A stretch of DNA of 64,000 nucleotides from an uncultured Microbacterium sp. GTDB lineage: Bacteria > Actinomycetota > Actinomycetes > Actinomycetales > Microbacteriaceae. Of this stretch, positions 11,510-20,963 are shown piece after piece; the first letter of the stretch is position 1; the number at the start of each line of letters is the position of its first letter. Below the pieces are notes generated by a model that searched no databases, was not told where the DNA came from, and saw only the letters and a list, made by a program, of their open reading frames with translations. The stretch is from positions 178,847 to 242,846 of the forward strand of contig NZ_CANROA010000001.1 of NCBI RefSeq assembly GCF_947632095.1. The letters run 5' to 3'. Position numbers and translations under genes: made by a program.

Positions 11510-11545
11510 GATCCCCCGCCTGTATGCAGGTGGGGGATCTTTGCA
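11510..11545 (+). terminator. Terminator downstream of tRNA-His
   Basis: GATCCCCCGCCTG-TATG-CAGGTGGGGGATC followed by TTTG. Confidence 0.8.
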
Positions 11546-11692
11546 TGTGAGCCACTGTTCGGCAGAGAGCCCGGCACGCCCGGCCGTCGAGGCATGATCC
11601 ATCCGCCGTCGACCGTGATCGGTCCGTGTCTCGGCAGCGGTGGCTCCTGCCGAGCGACGACATACAGCATGGGCAATCCATAGAATCGCTCT

Positions 11693-12320
11693 GTGACCCT
11701 GACCGCTTGGCTCTCCGTGCTGGGGGCATCCGTCGTGATCAGCTTCACGCCCGGCGCCGGTGCGATCAACACCATGTCGAATGCGCTTGCTCAGGGGTGG
11801 CGCCGTTCCGTCTGGGGGATCATCGGGCAGCAGATCGCTCTGATCGTGCACGTCATCATCGTCGCCGCAGGTGTGGGGCTGATCGTCTCCCGCTCCCCCC
11901 GTGCTGTTCAACGGCATCCGCTGCGCGGGCGCGGCCTATCTCGTCTTCCTCGGCATCCGAATGATCCTCAGTCGCGTTCCCGAGCCGGCTGCCGACGATG
12001 GCCCGCTGCCGACACGCGAAGGGCGCCTATCGATGATCCGGCGCGGATTCTGGGTGAACGTGCTGAATCCGAAGGCCATCGTCTTATTCCTGGCCTTCGT
12101 GCCGCAGTTCATCCGCCTCGATCAGCCGGCTCTCCCCCAGTATCTGATCCTCATCGGGACGGTCATCGTCGTCGATGTGATCGTGATGTGGGGCTTCTTC
12201 GCGACGGCGGCCCGCCCGTTCCGCCGTCTGACCCGCACCCGCACGGGGGTGCGCACGCTCAACGCGCTCTTCGGAGCGCTCTTTCTCGGCCTCGCCATAC
12301 TCCTGCTCGTCGTCCACTGA
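11693..12320 (+). pseudogene. LysE-family amino-acid exporter, interrupted by +1 frameshift in a C6 run near 11895-11900
   Basis: N-terminal half in frame of 11693 (VTLTAWLSVLGASVVISFTPGAGAINTMSNAL), C-terminal half in frame of 11901 (VLFNGIRCAGAAYLVFLGIRMIL...); removing one C restores one ORF. Confidence 0.8.
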
Positions 12321-12347
12321 CGGCTCCGGCCCCATAGGCTGGACACG

Positions 12348-12695
12348 ATGGAGATGGATGCCACGGCCTTCGAGGAACTCGTCATCGACGAGCTCGATCA
12401 GCTGCCGGATGAGATGGTCGACGGACTCGACAATGTCGTGTTCGTCGTCGAGGACCGCCCGGAGGACGGCAGTCTCGACCTGCTGGGCCTGTACGACGGC
12501 CTCGCGCTGACCGAGCGCGGCCATTACGGCATGGGCGATCTTCCCGATCGCATCATCATCTACCGTGAACCGCACCTCGCCCAGTGCGATGACGAACAGG
12601 AGCTGCGCGATGAGGTCCACACGACTCTGGTGCACGAGATCGCGCACTTCTACGGCATCGATGATGACCGGCTGCATGAGATGGGATGGGCGTGA
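12348..12695 (+). CDS. Metallopeptidase family protein (zincin-like, HEIAHFYGIDD)
   Basis: TLVHEIAHFYGIDDDRLHEMGWA C-terminal signature. Confidence 0.88.
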   Translation: MEMDATAFEELVIDELDQLPDEMVDGLDNVVFVVEDRPEDGSLDLLGLYDGLALTERGHYGMGDLPDRIIIYREPHLAQCDDEQELRDEVHTTLVHEIAHFYGIDDDRLHEMGWA

Positions 12696-12991
12696 TGAGC
12701 ATGTCGAGTCCGGCTCCCGACCTCGATGAAGACGTCGATCTGCAGGCCGCGCCGCTGGTGCCCTGGCAGGTCGTCGTCTGGAACGATCCCGTGAATCTCA
12801 TGAGCTACGTCGTGCGCGTCTTCCGCACGTACTTCGGATACTCGAAGGAGCACGCGACGCAACTGATGCTCGCCGTCCACCACGACGGACATGCGATCGT
12901 CGCGACCGGGCCCCGGGAGACGATGGAGGTGCACGCCCAGGCGATGCACGATTACGGACTGTGGGCGACCGTGCGGAAGGCGGATGCATGA
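12686..12991 (+). CDS. clpS: ATP-dependent Clp protease adaptor ClpS
   Basis: WQVVVWNDPVNLMSYVVRVFRTYFGYSKEHATQLMLAVHHDGHAIV. Confidence 0.95.
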   Translation: MGVMSMSSPAPDLDEDVDLQAAPLVPWQVVVWNDPVNLMSYVVRVFRTYFGYSKEHATQLMLAVHHDGHAIVATGPRETMEVHAQAMHDYGLWATVRKADA

Positions 12992-13497
12992 TGGAGCGCA
13001 TGATCCGCCTCGAGATGGCGCACATCGAGGCCGTGAACCTGCGCCGGCTCGTCGAGGACCTCACCGGGCTCCTCGCCGTCGACGATCCGACGGACCCAGC
13101 ACTCGCCCGGCTGACGCCGAGCGCCTACCCGGGTGACGAGCACGCCTCCGCGGAGTTCGCTGCGCTCACCCGCACAGATCTCCTGGGGCGTCGGGCCACG
13201 GATGCCCGGGCGATGCTCGACGGGCTCGCCCCCGTGGCGGATCTCGACGACGAAGCCGATGCGATGGCTCAGGTCACGGTGGACATCACCGCGGCGCACG
13301 TCGACTCCTGGTTGCGCACACTCGCAGCGCTGCGGGTGATCATCGCGGACCGTCTCGGCGTGATCGACGACGACGACCATGATGACGACGACGATCGATT
13401 CGGGGTCTACGACTGGTTGGGCTTCCGCCTGGATTCCCTGGTCGCGCTCGCCGATGCGCTCGATGAGTACGCGGAGGATCCGCCCACCGACGACTAG
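12988..13497 (+). CDS. DUF2017 family protein
   Basis: clpS-DUF2017 synteny; RTDLLGRRATDARAMLDGL region. Confidence 0.8.
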   Translation: MMERMIRLEMAHIEAVNLRRLVEDLTGLLAVDDPTDPALARLTPSAYPGDEHASAEFAALTRTDLLGRRATDARAMLDGLAPVADLDDEADAMAQVTVDITAAHVDSWLRTLAALRVIIADRLGVIDDDDHDDDDDRFGVYDWLGFRLDSLVALADALDEYAEDPPTDD

Positions 13498-14075
13498 GGC
13501 AGAACGACCGTCACGTCGGCGAGGCTGCGTGGATCATCGCGCGCGATGTGCTTGTCCTCCTGCGTCGCCCATCGATCCCAGTGAGGACGGAATCCATCGC
13601 CATCCCGCTCGAGGGCACGGCGCTTGCGCGACGTTTCCGGAGATTCGACCCAGACGCGCACATCGGCGATCCGCGCAGATGCCGGGGTGAGGACGCCGCA
13701 CCCCTCGACGATGAGCCCGAGCGCAGGACTCACCGCGTGCGCCTCTGCTTCGCTCTGATCGTTCCAGTCCCAGCGGCGCCACGTGCTCAGCAGGCCCCGC
13801 GCATGCGGACGCAGCACATCGTGCAGAGCCTTCTCGGCGCCGGCATCCATGCCGTCCCAACCGGGATAGATCGAATCCAGCGCCACGAGCTGCGGCCGCG
13901 CTGAAAGCGGCCAGTTCGCGGTGAGCATCCGAGAAAGCGTCGTCTTCCCCGCCCCCGATCTGCCATCGATCAGCACGACCGGATTGGATGCTTCAACCGC
14001 CACCACGGCGTCCAGAACCGCGGCGGTGCCGCGCTGGAGCGCCAGGGCGAACGGATCGTTACTTCTTGAGCGCAC
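13494..14075 (-). CDS. P-loop ATP-binding protein (uridine-kinase-like)
   Basis: VVLIDGRSGAGKTTLSRML Walker A; start codon uncertain. Confidence 0.75.
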   Translation of the reverse strand: MRSRSNDPFALALQRGTAAVLDAVVAVEASNPVVLIDGRSGAGKTTLSRMLTANWPLSARPQLVALDSIYPGWDGMDAGAEKALHDVLRPHARGLLSTWRRWDWNDQSEAEAHAVSPALGLIVEGCGVLTPASARIADVRVWVESPETSRKRRALERDGDGFRPHWDRWATQEDKHIARDDPRSLADVTVVLP

Positions 14076-14397
14076 GGATGACGCGAGCCAGCGCGCGACC
14101 GGCGACGCAGACGAAAGGAATCGCTACGGCCAGAAGCGTGACGATGTTCGGTTCGAACCGCAGCCCCTCTTCTCGGCGCACGTATACGCCCAGCGGAACG
14201 GATACGCCCCCGCCAGTTCCGCCCTCTCCGCTGCCGCCTTCGGCGCTCTCCGCGCCTCCCGCACCGCCGGCGAAGCCGGACATGGTCAGCGCGACGGGCG
14301 TGATGCTCACGCCGTCGACGTCCTGGGTTTCACCGTACGCGCTCTTCACTCCGAAGGAGGCTGCTTGCTTTCCGAGTTCCACTGCGATGTTCGGCAT
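14059..14397 (-). CDS. Small protein with GerW/YtfJ-like sequence and C-terminal TM segment
   Basis: KQAASFGVKSAYGETQDVDGVSITPVALTMSGFAGGAG...Gly-rich...C-terminal hydrophobic helix. Confidence 0.7.
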   Translation of the reverse strand: MPNIAVELGKQAASFGVKSAYGETQDVDGVSITPVALTMSGFAGGAGGAESAEGGSGEGGTGGGVSVPLGVYVRREEGLRFEPNIVTLLAVAIPFVCVAGRALARVIRALKK

Positions 14398-14436
14398 GAG
14401 TCCACGTTATCCCAGGAACTCGCGCGCTGTGCGGGT

Positions 14437-15693
14437 TCACTCCAGACCATGGGATTTCGGATGCTTCGGCGCTCCGCGCCCCTCGCCACGGCCGAGGTGC
14501 CTGGCGCGCGTGATCGTCGCAGACCCGAAGCGCGCCCGGGCATCGTCGAGCGCGCCCTCAACCTTGCGCCAGTGCTCATCATCGTCCCACAGCGCGAACG
14601 CCGCCCCTCCCGCGGGGCGCAGCTTCTCGGCCCGGACGCCGATGAGGCGCACCGGATCGCGCCGGCCAATGGTCTCGAAAAGCGCCTGTGCGGCCTCTCC
14701 CATGCGCTGTCCGACCGAGGTCGGCTCGGGCAGCGTCTGGGAGCGGCTCAGCGTGGTGAAGTCGTCGAAGCGCACCTTGATCGCGACGGACGCGCACTCC
14801 CAACCGGCCTTGCGCAGGCGCGCAGCCACGCGATCGGCGAGCCGCAGCAGTTCGGCATGAAGCGTCTCGCGGTCGGTGATGTCGACGTCGAACGTCTCCT
14901 CGTGGCCGATGCTCTTCTCCACTCGGTCCGTATCGACGGCGCGATGATCGACTCCGCGCGACAGCGCGGCGATCCGCGCCCCGAGCGCCGGGCCGACCGC
15001 GCGATCGAGCATATCCTGAGGCGCTTCCCGGATGTCGCCGATCGTTCGAATGCCCCGTGCTTCCAGCGCATCCGCCGCCTTCGGGCCCACACCCCACATC
15101 GCACGCACCGATCGAGGCGAAAGGAACTCGATGGTCTGGGACTCGGGGATGATCAGCATCCCGTCGGGTTTGCAGAGCGTCGACGCCATCTTCGCGACGT
15201 GCTTGGTCGCTGCGACGCCGACGCTGCAGGTGATCCCCACTTCGGACTCCACCCGTGCCCGCACAAGGCGTGCGATCTCCCCCGGACTCCCCCACAGCCG
15301 TCGCACACCCCGCACATCGAGGAATGCCTCATCAACCGACAGCGGCTCGACAAGTGGAGTGATCGATTCGAAGACCCCCATGACCTGCCGTGACACCGCT
15401 TGATAGCGCTCGAAGTGCGGCGGGACGATCCGTGCGGACGGGCACAGTCTGACCGCCTGGGCCACCGGCATCGCCGCGCGCACACCGTATCGCCGCGCCT
15501 CGTAGGAGGCGCTCGAGACCACGGAGCGACCATCCGGTGCGCCGATGATCAGAGGCAGGCCGGCGAGCGACGGATCGTGCATGACCTCGACGGCCGCGTA
15601 GAAGGCATCCATGTCGACGTGCAGGATGCGGGTACCCGAATCGTCGGCCCCGTCCGGGGATACGACCCTGCCTCGTCCGTCACCGCGCCCCAT
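14437..15693 (-). CDS. dinB: DNA polymerase IV (Y family)
   Basis: RILHVDMDAFYAAVE, LSVDEAFLDV, SVGVAATKHVAKMAS. Confidence 0.93.
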   Translation of the reverse strand: MGRGDGRGRVVSPDGADDSGTRILHVDMDAFYAAVEVMHDPSLAGLPLIIGAPDGRSVVSSASYEARRYGVRAAMPVAQAVRLCPSARIVPPHFERYQAVSRQVMGVFESITPLVEPLSVDEAFLDVRGVRRLWGSPGEIARLVRARVESEVGITCSVGVAATKHVAKMASTLCKPDGMLIIPESQTIEFLSPRSVRAMWGVGPKAADALEARGIRTIGDIREAPQDMLDRAVGPALGARIAALSRGVDHRAVDTDRVEKSIGHEETFDVDITDRETLHAELLRLADRVAARLRKAGWECASVAIKVRFDDFTTLSRSQTLPEPTSVGQRMGEAAQALFETIGRRDPVRLIGVRAEKLRPAGGAAFALWDDDEHWRKVEGALDDARARFGSATITRARHLGRGEGRGAPKHPKSHGLE

Positions 15694-15798
15694 GCTTCCA
15701 TTCTCCCCGAATCCTCCGACATCGACGCCGGCCCGCCGGACGCACGGATGCCGGACCGATCACGAGGATCGGCCCGGCAACCGGACGTGGAGTCGCTG

Positions 15799-17331
15799 TT
15801 ACTGCGCGGCGCGCTCCAGGATCAGTTCCCGCACGCGTGCGGCGTCGGCCTGACCCTTCATCGCCTTCATGACGGCGCCGATGACGGCGCCCGCGGCCTG
15901 AACCTTGCCGTCCTTGATCTTCGCCAAGACGTCGGGCTGCGCGGCGAGTGCCTCATCGATCGCCGCGATGAGCGCGCCGTCGTCCGAGACGACCGCGAGA
16001 CCGCGGGCGTCCACGACCTCCTGCGGGGTGCCCTCGCCGGCGATGACGCCCTCGAGCACCTGACGGGCGAGCTTGTCGTTCAGCGTTCCGGCATCGACGA
16101 GCTGCTGGAGAGCGGCGACGGATGCCGGCGAGATGAGCTCGACGGCGGACTTGTCCTGCGCATTGGCCTGGCGGGTGATCTCACCCGTCCACCACTTGCG
16201 TGCGGCGGCCGGGGTCGTACCGGCGGCGATGGTCGCCTCGACGACGTCGACCAGGTCGCTGTTGCGCACGTCCTGGTACTCGAGGTCGGTGAAGCCCCAC
16301 TCGGCCTTCAAACGGCGACGGCGCGCGACGGGCTGCTCGGGCAGCGCTGCCCGGAGCTCCTCGATGAGCTCGGCGGCCGGCTGCACGGGCAGCAGGTCGG
16401 GCTCCGGGAAGTAGCGGTAGTCGTCGGCATCCGACTTCGGACGGCCCGGCGAGGTCGTGCCGGTGTCCTCGTGCCAGTGACGGGTCTCCTGGATGATCGT
16501 GCCGCCATCGGCGAGGATCTGCGCCTGGCGCTGGATCTCGTGACGCACGGCGCGCTCGACCGAGCGCATCGAGTTGACGTTCTTCGTCTCGGTGCGGGTT
16601 CCCAGCGGCGCGGGCTCCTCGCCATCGGCGACGCGCGGGCGCAGCGAGACGTTCGCGTCGCAGCGCAGGTTGCCGCGCTCGAGACGGGCCTCTGAGATGC
16701 CGAGGCTGCGCACGATGTCGCGGATCGTCGAGACGTAGGCCTTCGCGACCTCGGGGGCGCGGTGGTCCGTGCCGAAGATCGTCTTGGTGACGATCTCCAC
16801 CAGCGGCACGCCGGCGCGGTTGTAGTCGACCAGCGAGTACTCGGCGCCCTGGATGCGACCGGTCGCACCACCCATGTGGGTGAGCTTTCCGGCGTCCTCC
16901 TCCATGTGCGCGCGCTCGATCGGCACGGTGACGAGCGTGCCGTCCTCGAGCTCGACGACGACTTCACCCTCGTAGGCGATCGGCTCGTCGTACTGCGAGA
17001 TCTGGTAGTTCTTGCCGAGGTCCGGGTAGAAGTAGTTCTTGCGCGCGAAGCGGCTCGACTCGGCGATCGAGCAGCCGAGCGCGAGGCCGAGGCTGATCGA
17101 GGAGCGGATCGCCGTGGCGTTCACCGTGGGCATGGCGCCGGGCAGGCCCATGTCGACCGGGGCGATGAGCGTGTTCGGCTCCGCCGCGTGGTACTTCTCG
17201 TTCGCCGGGTTCGGGGCGCCCGAGAACATCTTGGTCTCGGTGTTCAGCTCGACGTGCACCTCGAAGCCGAGCACGGGCTCGAACATCTCGAGCGCCTTGT
17301 CGAAGTCCATGAGCTTGGCTGCGGCGGCCAT
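15799..17331 (-). CDS. gatB: Asp-tRNA(Asn)/Glu-tRNA(Gln) amidotransferase subunit B
   Basis: [26 protein letters not shown] overlap with gatA. Confidence 0.95.
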   Translation of the reverse strand: MAAAAKLMDFDKALEMFEPVLGFEVHVELNTETKMFSGAPNPANEKYHAAEPNTLIAPVDMGLPGAMPTVNATAIRSSISLGLALGCSIAESSRFARKNYFYPDLGKNYQISQYDEPIAYEGEVVVELEDGTLVTVPIERAHMEEDAGKLTHMGGATGRIQGAEYSLVDYNRAGVPLVEIVTKTIFGTDHRAPEVAKAYVSTIRDIVRSLGISEARLERGNLRCDANVSLRPRVADGEEPAPLGTRTETKNVNSMRSVERAVRHEIQRQAQILADGGTIIQETRHWHEDTGTTSPGRPKSDADDYRYFPEPDLLPVQPAAELIEELRAALPEQPVARRRRLKAEWGFTDLEYQDVRNSDLVDVVEATIAAGTTPAAARKWWTGEITRQANAQDKSAVELISPASVAALQQLVDAGTLNDKLARQVLEGVIAGEGTPQEVVDARGLAVVSDDGALIAAIDEALAAQPDVLAKIKDGKVQAAGAVIGAVMKAMKGQADAARVRELILERAAQ

Positions 17332-18848
17332 CAGTTCTTTCCTCCTGCGAGCTGCGGTGCGCGGGTGAGCAGGGGGGCTCCCCACGAGTCGACGAGTGCG
17401 GTCTCGAGCGCGGCGCCCACGCGGTACAGGCGGGCGTCCTCGCGCGCCGGCGCGAGGAATTGGATGCCGACGGGCAGACCGTCGTCCTCGGCCAGGCCGG
17501 ACGGGATCGAGATGCCGGGGACGCCGGCGAGGTTCGCCGGAATCGTCGTCAGGTCGTTCAGGTACATCTGCAGCGGGTCGCCGATGCGCTCGCCGAGCTT
17601 GAAGGCGGTGGTCGGTGCCGTCGGCGTCGCGATGACGTCGACCTGGGAGAACGCCTGATCGAAGTCCTGCTGGATGAGGGTGCGGACCTTCTGCGCGCTG
17701 CCGTAGTAGGCGTCGTAGTAGCCGGCCGAGAGCGCGTAGGTGCCGAGGATGATGCGGCGCTTGACCTCGTCGCCGAAACCGGCCTCGCGGGTCGCCGACA
17801 TGACGTCCTCGACCGTCGCGCCGCCCTCAGGGGTCACGCGCATGCCGAAGCGCACGGAATCGAACTTCGCCAGGTTGCTGGAAGCCTCGGCAGGCAGGAT
17901 CAGGTAGTAGGCGGCCACACCGTACTCGAAGTGCGGGGTCGAGATCTCGACGATCTCTGCGCCCTGCTGCTCCATGAGGGCGAGCGAGGCGCGGAAGGAT
18001 GCCGCGACGCCGGGCTGGAATCCGGAATCGGGCAGCTCCTTGATGACGCCGACCTTCAGGCCCTTGAGCACGTCGCCGCGGGCGCCCTCGCGAGCGGCCT
18101 CGGCGAACGACGGCCAGGCGTCGGTCAGCGAGGTGGAGTCGTTCGCGTCATGGCCGCCGATGACATCGTGCAGGAGCCCCGAGTCGAGCACCGTACGGGT
18201 GACGGGGCCCACCTGGTCGAGGCTGGACGCCAGCGCGATCGAGCCGTAGCGGCTCACCGAGCCGTAGGTGGGCTTGACGCCGACCGTGCCGGTGACGTGG
18301 GCGGGCTGGCGGATCGATCCGCCGGTGTCCGAGCCGAGTGCGAGCGGCGCTTCGAAAGCGGCCACCGCGGCCGCCGAGCCTCCACCGGAACCGCCGGGGA
18401 TCCGATCGAGGTCCCACGGGTTGCGGGTCGGTCCGTAGGCGGAGTGCTCCGTGGAGGAGCCCATCGCGAACTCGTCCATGTTCGTCTTGCCGAGCGCGAT
18501 GAGGCCGGCCGCACGGGCACGGGCCACGACGGTCGCGTCGTAGGGCGACATGTAGCCCTCGAGGATCTTGGAACCGCTGGTGGTCGGCTGGTCCTTGGTG
18601 ACCAGCACGTCCTTGATGGCCAGCGGGACACCGGCCAGCGGGTGCAGCTGCTCCCCCGCGGCACGGGAGGCGTCGACGGCATCCGCCGCGGCGATCGCGC
18701 CCTCGTTGATGTGCAGGAAGGCGTGGACGTCGCCGTCGACGGCGGCGATGCGGTCGAGGTGGGCCTGGGTGGCCTCGCGGCTGGAGAGCTCTCCGGCGTT
18801 CAGCTTGTCGGCGAGCTCGGCCGCGGTGAGGCGGATGATGTCGGTCAC
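17331..18848 (-). CDS. gatA: Asp-tRNA(Asn)/Glu-tRNA(Gln) amidotransferase subunit A
   Basis: amidase signature [32 protein letters not shown]. Confidence 0.95.
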   Translation of the reverse strand: MTDIIRLTAAELADKLNAGELSSREATQAHLDRIAAVDGDVHAFLHINEGAIAAADAVDASRAAGEQLHPLAGVPLAIKDVLVTKDQPTTSGSKILEGYMSPYDATVVARARAAGLIALGKTNMDEFAMGSSTEHSAYGPTRNPWDLDRIPGGSGGGSAAAVAAFEAPLALGSDTGGSIRQPAHVTGTVGVKPTYGSVSRYGSIALASSLDQVGPVTRTVLDSGLLHDVIGGHDANDSTSLTDAWPSFAEAAREGARGDVLKGLKVGVIKELPDSGFQPGVAASFRASLALMEQQGAEIVEISTPHFEYGVAAYYLILPAEASSNLAKFDSVRFGMRVTPEGGATVEDVMSATREAGFGDEVKRRIILGTYALSAGYYDAYYGSAQKVRTLIQQDFDQAFSQVDVIATPTAPTTAFKLGERIGDPLQMYLNDLTTIPANLAGVPGISIPSGLAEDDGLPVGIQFLAPAREDARLYRVGAALETALVDSWGAPLLTRAPQLAGGKN

Positions 18849-19147
18849 TGCTCTTCTCCCAGGATCGCGGTCACGCGGAAACGGCCATCCGCGGCATCCG
18901 GTGCGTTCTGCAGCACCTGCTCATGCGTCAACGTCTCACCGACCACATCGGGACGGAAGACGTTCGCGAGCGGAATCGGGTGGCTCGTCGCGGCGACATC
19001 GGCCGTTGCGACCTCCGCGACCTTCGCGATGTTGTCGACGATGGCATCGAGCTGGCCCGTGAGCCGCGTCACCTCGTCGTCGTTCAGCTGGATACGCGCG
19101 AGCACGCCGAGATGGCGCACAAGATCAGGGGTGATTTCAGACACCAC
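18845..19147 (-). CDS. gatC: Asp-tRNA(Asn)/Glu-tRNA(Gln) amidotransferase subunit C (start probably the second GTG, 19144)
   Basis: [35 protein letters not shown]; upstream of gatA. Confidence 0.93.
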   Translation of the reverse strand: MVSEITPDLVRHLGVLARIQLNDDEVTRLTGQLDAIVDNIAKVAEVATADVAATSHPIPLANVFRPDVVGETLTHEQVLQNAPDAADGRFRVTAILGEEQ

Positions 19148-19206
19148 AACAGTCTAGAGCGCGCAGTGCGCAGTCACCGGTCGCGCGTCCCAATATGCTG
19201 TGATTC

Positions 19207-20907
19207 ATGATCACGTTCGACCCCCCGCGCCCGTGGACAGCCTCGTACGCTCCGGGAGTTCCGCAAGACCTCGGTGAGATCTCCGGTTCGCTCATCGACA
19301 TCGTCCAAGCCTCCGCACGCGACTATCCGGATGCCCCGGCGCTCGAGTTCTTCGGACGCGAGACCACGTACCGCGAGCTGCAGTCGGCCATCGAACGCGC
19401 GGCCGCCGGCCTCGCCGCCCGTGGCGTCCGCGCAGGCGACCCCGTCGCGATCATCCTGCCCAACTGCCCGCAGCACATCATCGCCTTCTACGCGATCCTG
19501 CGACTCGGCGCCATCGTCGTCGAGCACAACCCGCTCTACACCCCGCGCGAGCTGCGCAAGCAGTTCTCCGACCACGGATCCAAGCACGTCATCGCGTGGA
19601 GCAACGTCGCCCACCTCGTGCAGGAGTTCCCCGCAGACCTCGCCGTCGACACGCTGATCTCCGTCGACATCACCCGGGGAATGCCCGCCGTCATGCAGCT
19701 TGCGCTGAAGCTTCCGGTGCCCTCGCTGCGTGCCAAGCGCGCCCAGCTGACGCGCCCGGTCCGCGACGCCATCAGTTGGGAGGACATCGTCTCCCACGAG
19801 CCCCTCGCCGCCCAGCATCCACGTCCGCAGACCGACGACCTGGCGATCATCCAATACACCAGCGGCACCACCGGTGACCCGAAGGGAGCCTCCCTCACCC
19901 ACCGCAACCTGCTCGCCAATGCGATGCAGGCGGTCTCGTGCATCCCGATGGTCGAGCGCGGCGCCGGCACGGTGTTCTACGCGGTGCTGCCTATGTTCCA
20001 CGCATACGGGCTCACCCTCTGCCTGACTTTCGCGATGTCTGTCGGGGCCCGTCTCGTGCTCTTCCCGAAGTTCGATCCCGATATGGTGCTCGACGTCGTC
20101 AAGAAGCGCCCCGCGACGGTCCTGCCGCTCGTGCCCCCGATCGCCGAACGCCTCCTCGCCCGTGCGCGCGAGCGAGGCATCTCCCTCGCCGGCACCGGGA
20201 TCGCGGTCTCCGGCGCGATGGCCCTCGACAAGGAACTCGTCGAGCCCTGGGAGGCCGAGACCGGCGGGATGCTCATCGAGGGCTACGGGCTCTCGGAGTG
20301 CTCCCCCGTGCTCATGGTCAACCCCGTCGATGACAAGCGCACCGCCGGAAGCATCGGTCTTCCGATGCCGGGAACCGAAGTGCGCATCGCGGATCAGGAG
20401 GACCCGTCGAAGGATGCCGCCCCCGGGCAGCCCGGCGAGCTCCTCGTGCGCGGCCCCCAGGTGTTCTCCGGCTACTACGGTCGTCCGGAGGCCACCGCCG
20501 CGGTGTTCCACGAGGACTGGTTCCGCACGGGCGACGTCGTGACGATGGACGACGCCGGATTCTTCCGCATCGTCGACCGCATCAAGGAGCTCATCATCAC
20601 AGGCGGCTTCAACGTCGCGCCCACCGAAGTCGAGATCGCGCTGCGCCAGCACCCCGACGTCACCGATGCTGCCGTCGTCGGCCTCCCGAGCAGCCACAGC
20701 GGCGAAGAGGTCGTCGCAGCCGTCGTCCTCGATGCCGGCGCGGAGCTCGACGAGCACGGCATCCGCGAGTACGTCCGCGGCATCCTGACTCCCTACAAGG
20801 TGCCGCGACGACTCTTCGTCGTCGATGAGCTGCCGAAGTCGATGATCGGCAAGGTTCTGCGCCGTCAGGTCAAGGACAACCTCCTATCGCTCACCTCGGG
20901 CAGCTGA
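19207..20907 (+). CDS. fadD: Long-chain fatty-acid--CoA ligase
   Basis: AMP-binding YTSGTTGDPKGASLTHRNL; C-terminal K in LPKSMIGKVLRRQ. Confidence 0.92.
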   Translation: MITFDPPRPWTASYAPGVPQDLGEISGSLIDIVQASARDYPDAPALEFFGRETTYRELQSAIERAAAGLAARGVRAGDPVAIILPNCPQHIIAFYAILRLGAIVVEHNPLYTPRELRKQFSDHGSKHVIAWSNVAHLVQEFPADLAVDTLISVDITRGMPAVMQLALKLPVPSLRAKRAQLTRPVRDAISWEDIVSHEPLAAQHPRPQTDDLAIIQYTSGTTGDPKGASLTHRNLLANAMQAVSCIPMVERGAGTVFYAVLPMFHAYGLTLCLTFAMSVGARLVLFPKFDPDMVLDVVKKRPATVLPLVPPIAERLLARARERGISLAGTGIAVSGAMALDKELVEPWEAETGGMLIEGYGLSECSPVLMVNPVDDKRTAGSIGLPMPGTEVRIADQEDPSKDAAPGQPGELLVRGPQVFSGYYGRPEATAAVFHEDWFRTGDVVTMDDAGFFRIVDRIKELIITGGFNVAPTEVEIALRQHPDVTDAAVVGLPSSHSGEEVVAAVVLDAGAELDEHGIREYVRGILTPYKVPRRLFVVDELPKSMIGKVLRRQVKDNLLSLTSGS

Positions 20908-20963
20908 CGCGCCCGAGGCCTGTCGCCAGGCGGCTTCCCAGGTGAAAGCGCTACGCTCGGGAA

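Noticed and set aside
17460-19157. 565-aa plus-strand ORF opposite gatA/gatC, and similar ones at 13921-15393, 19174-20757, 20865-22235
   Set aside because: Antisense to unambiguous core genes with no domain signal.
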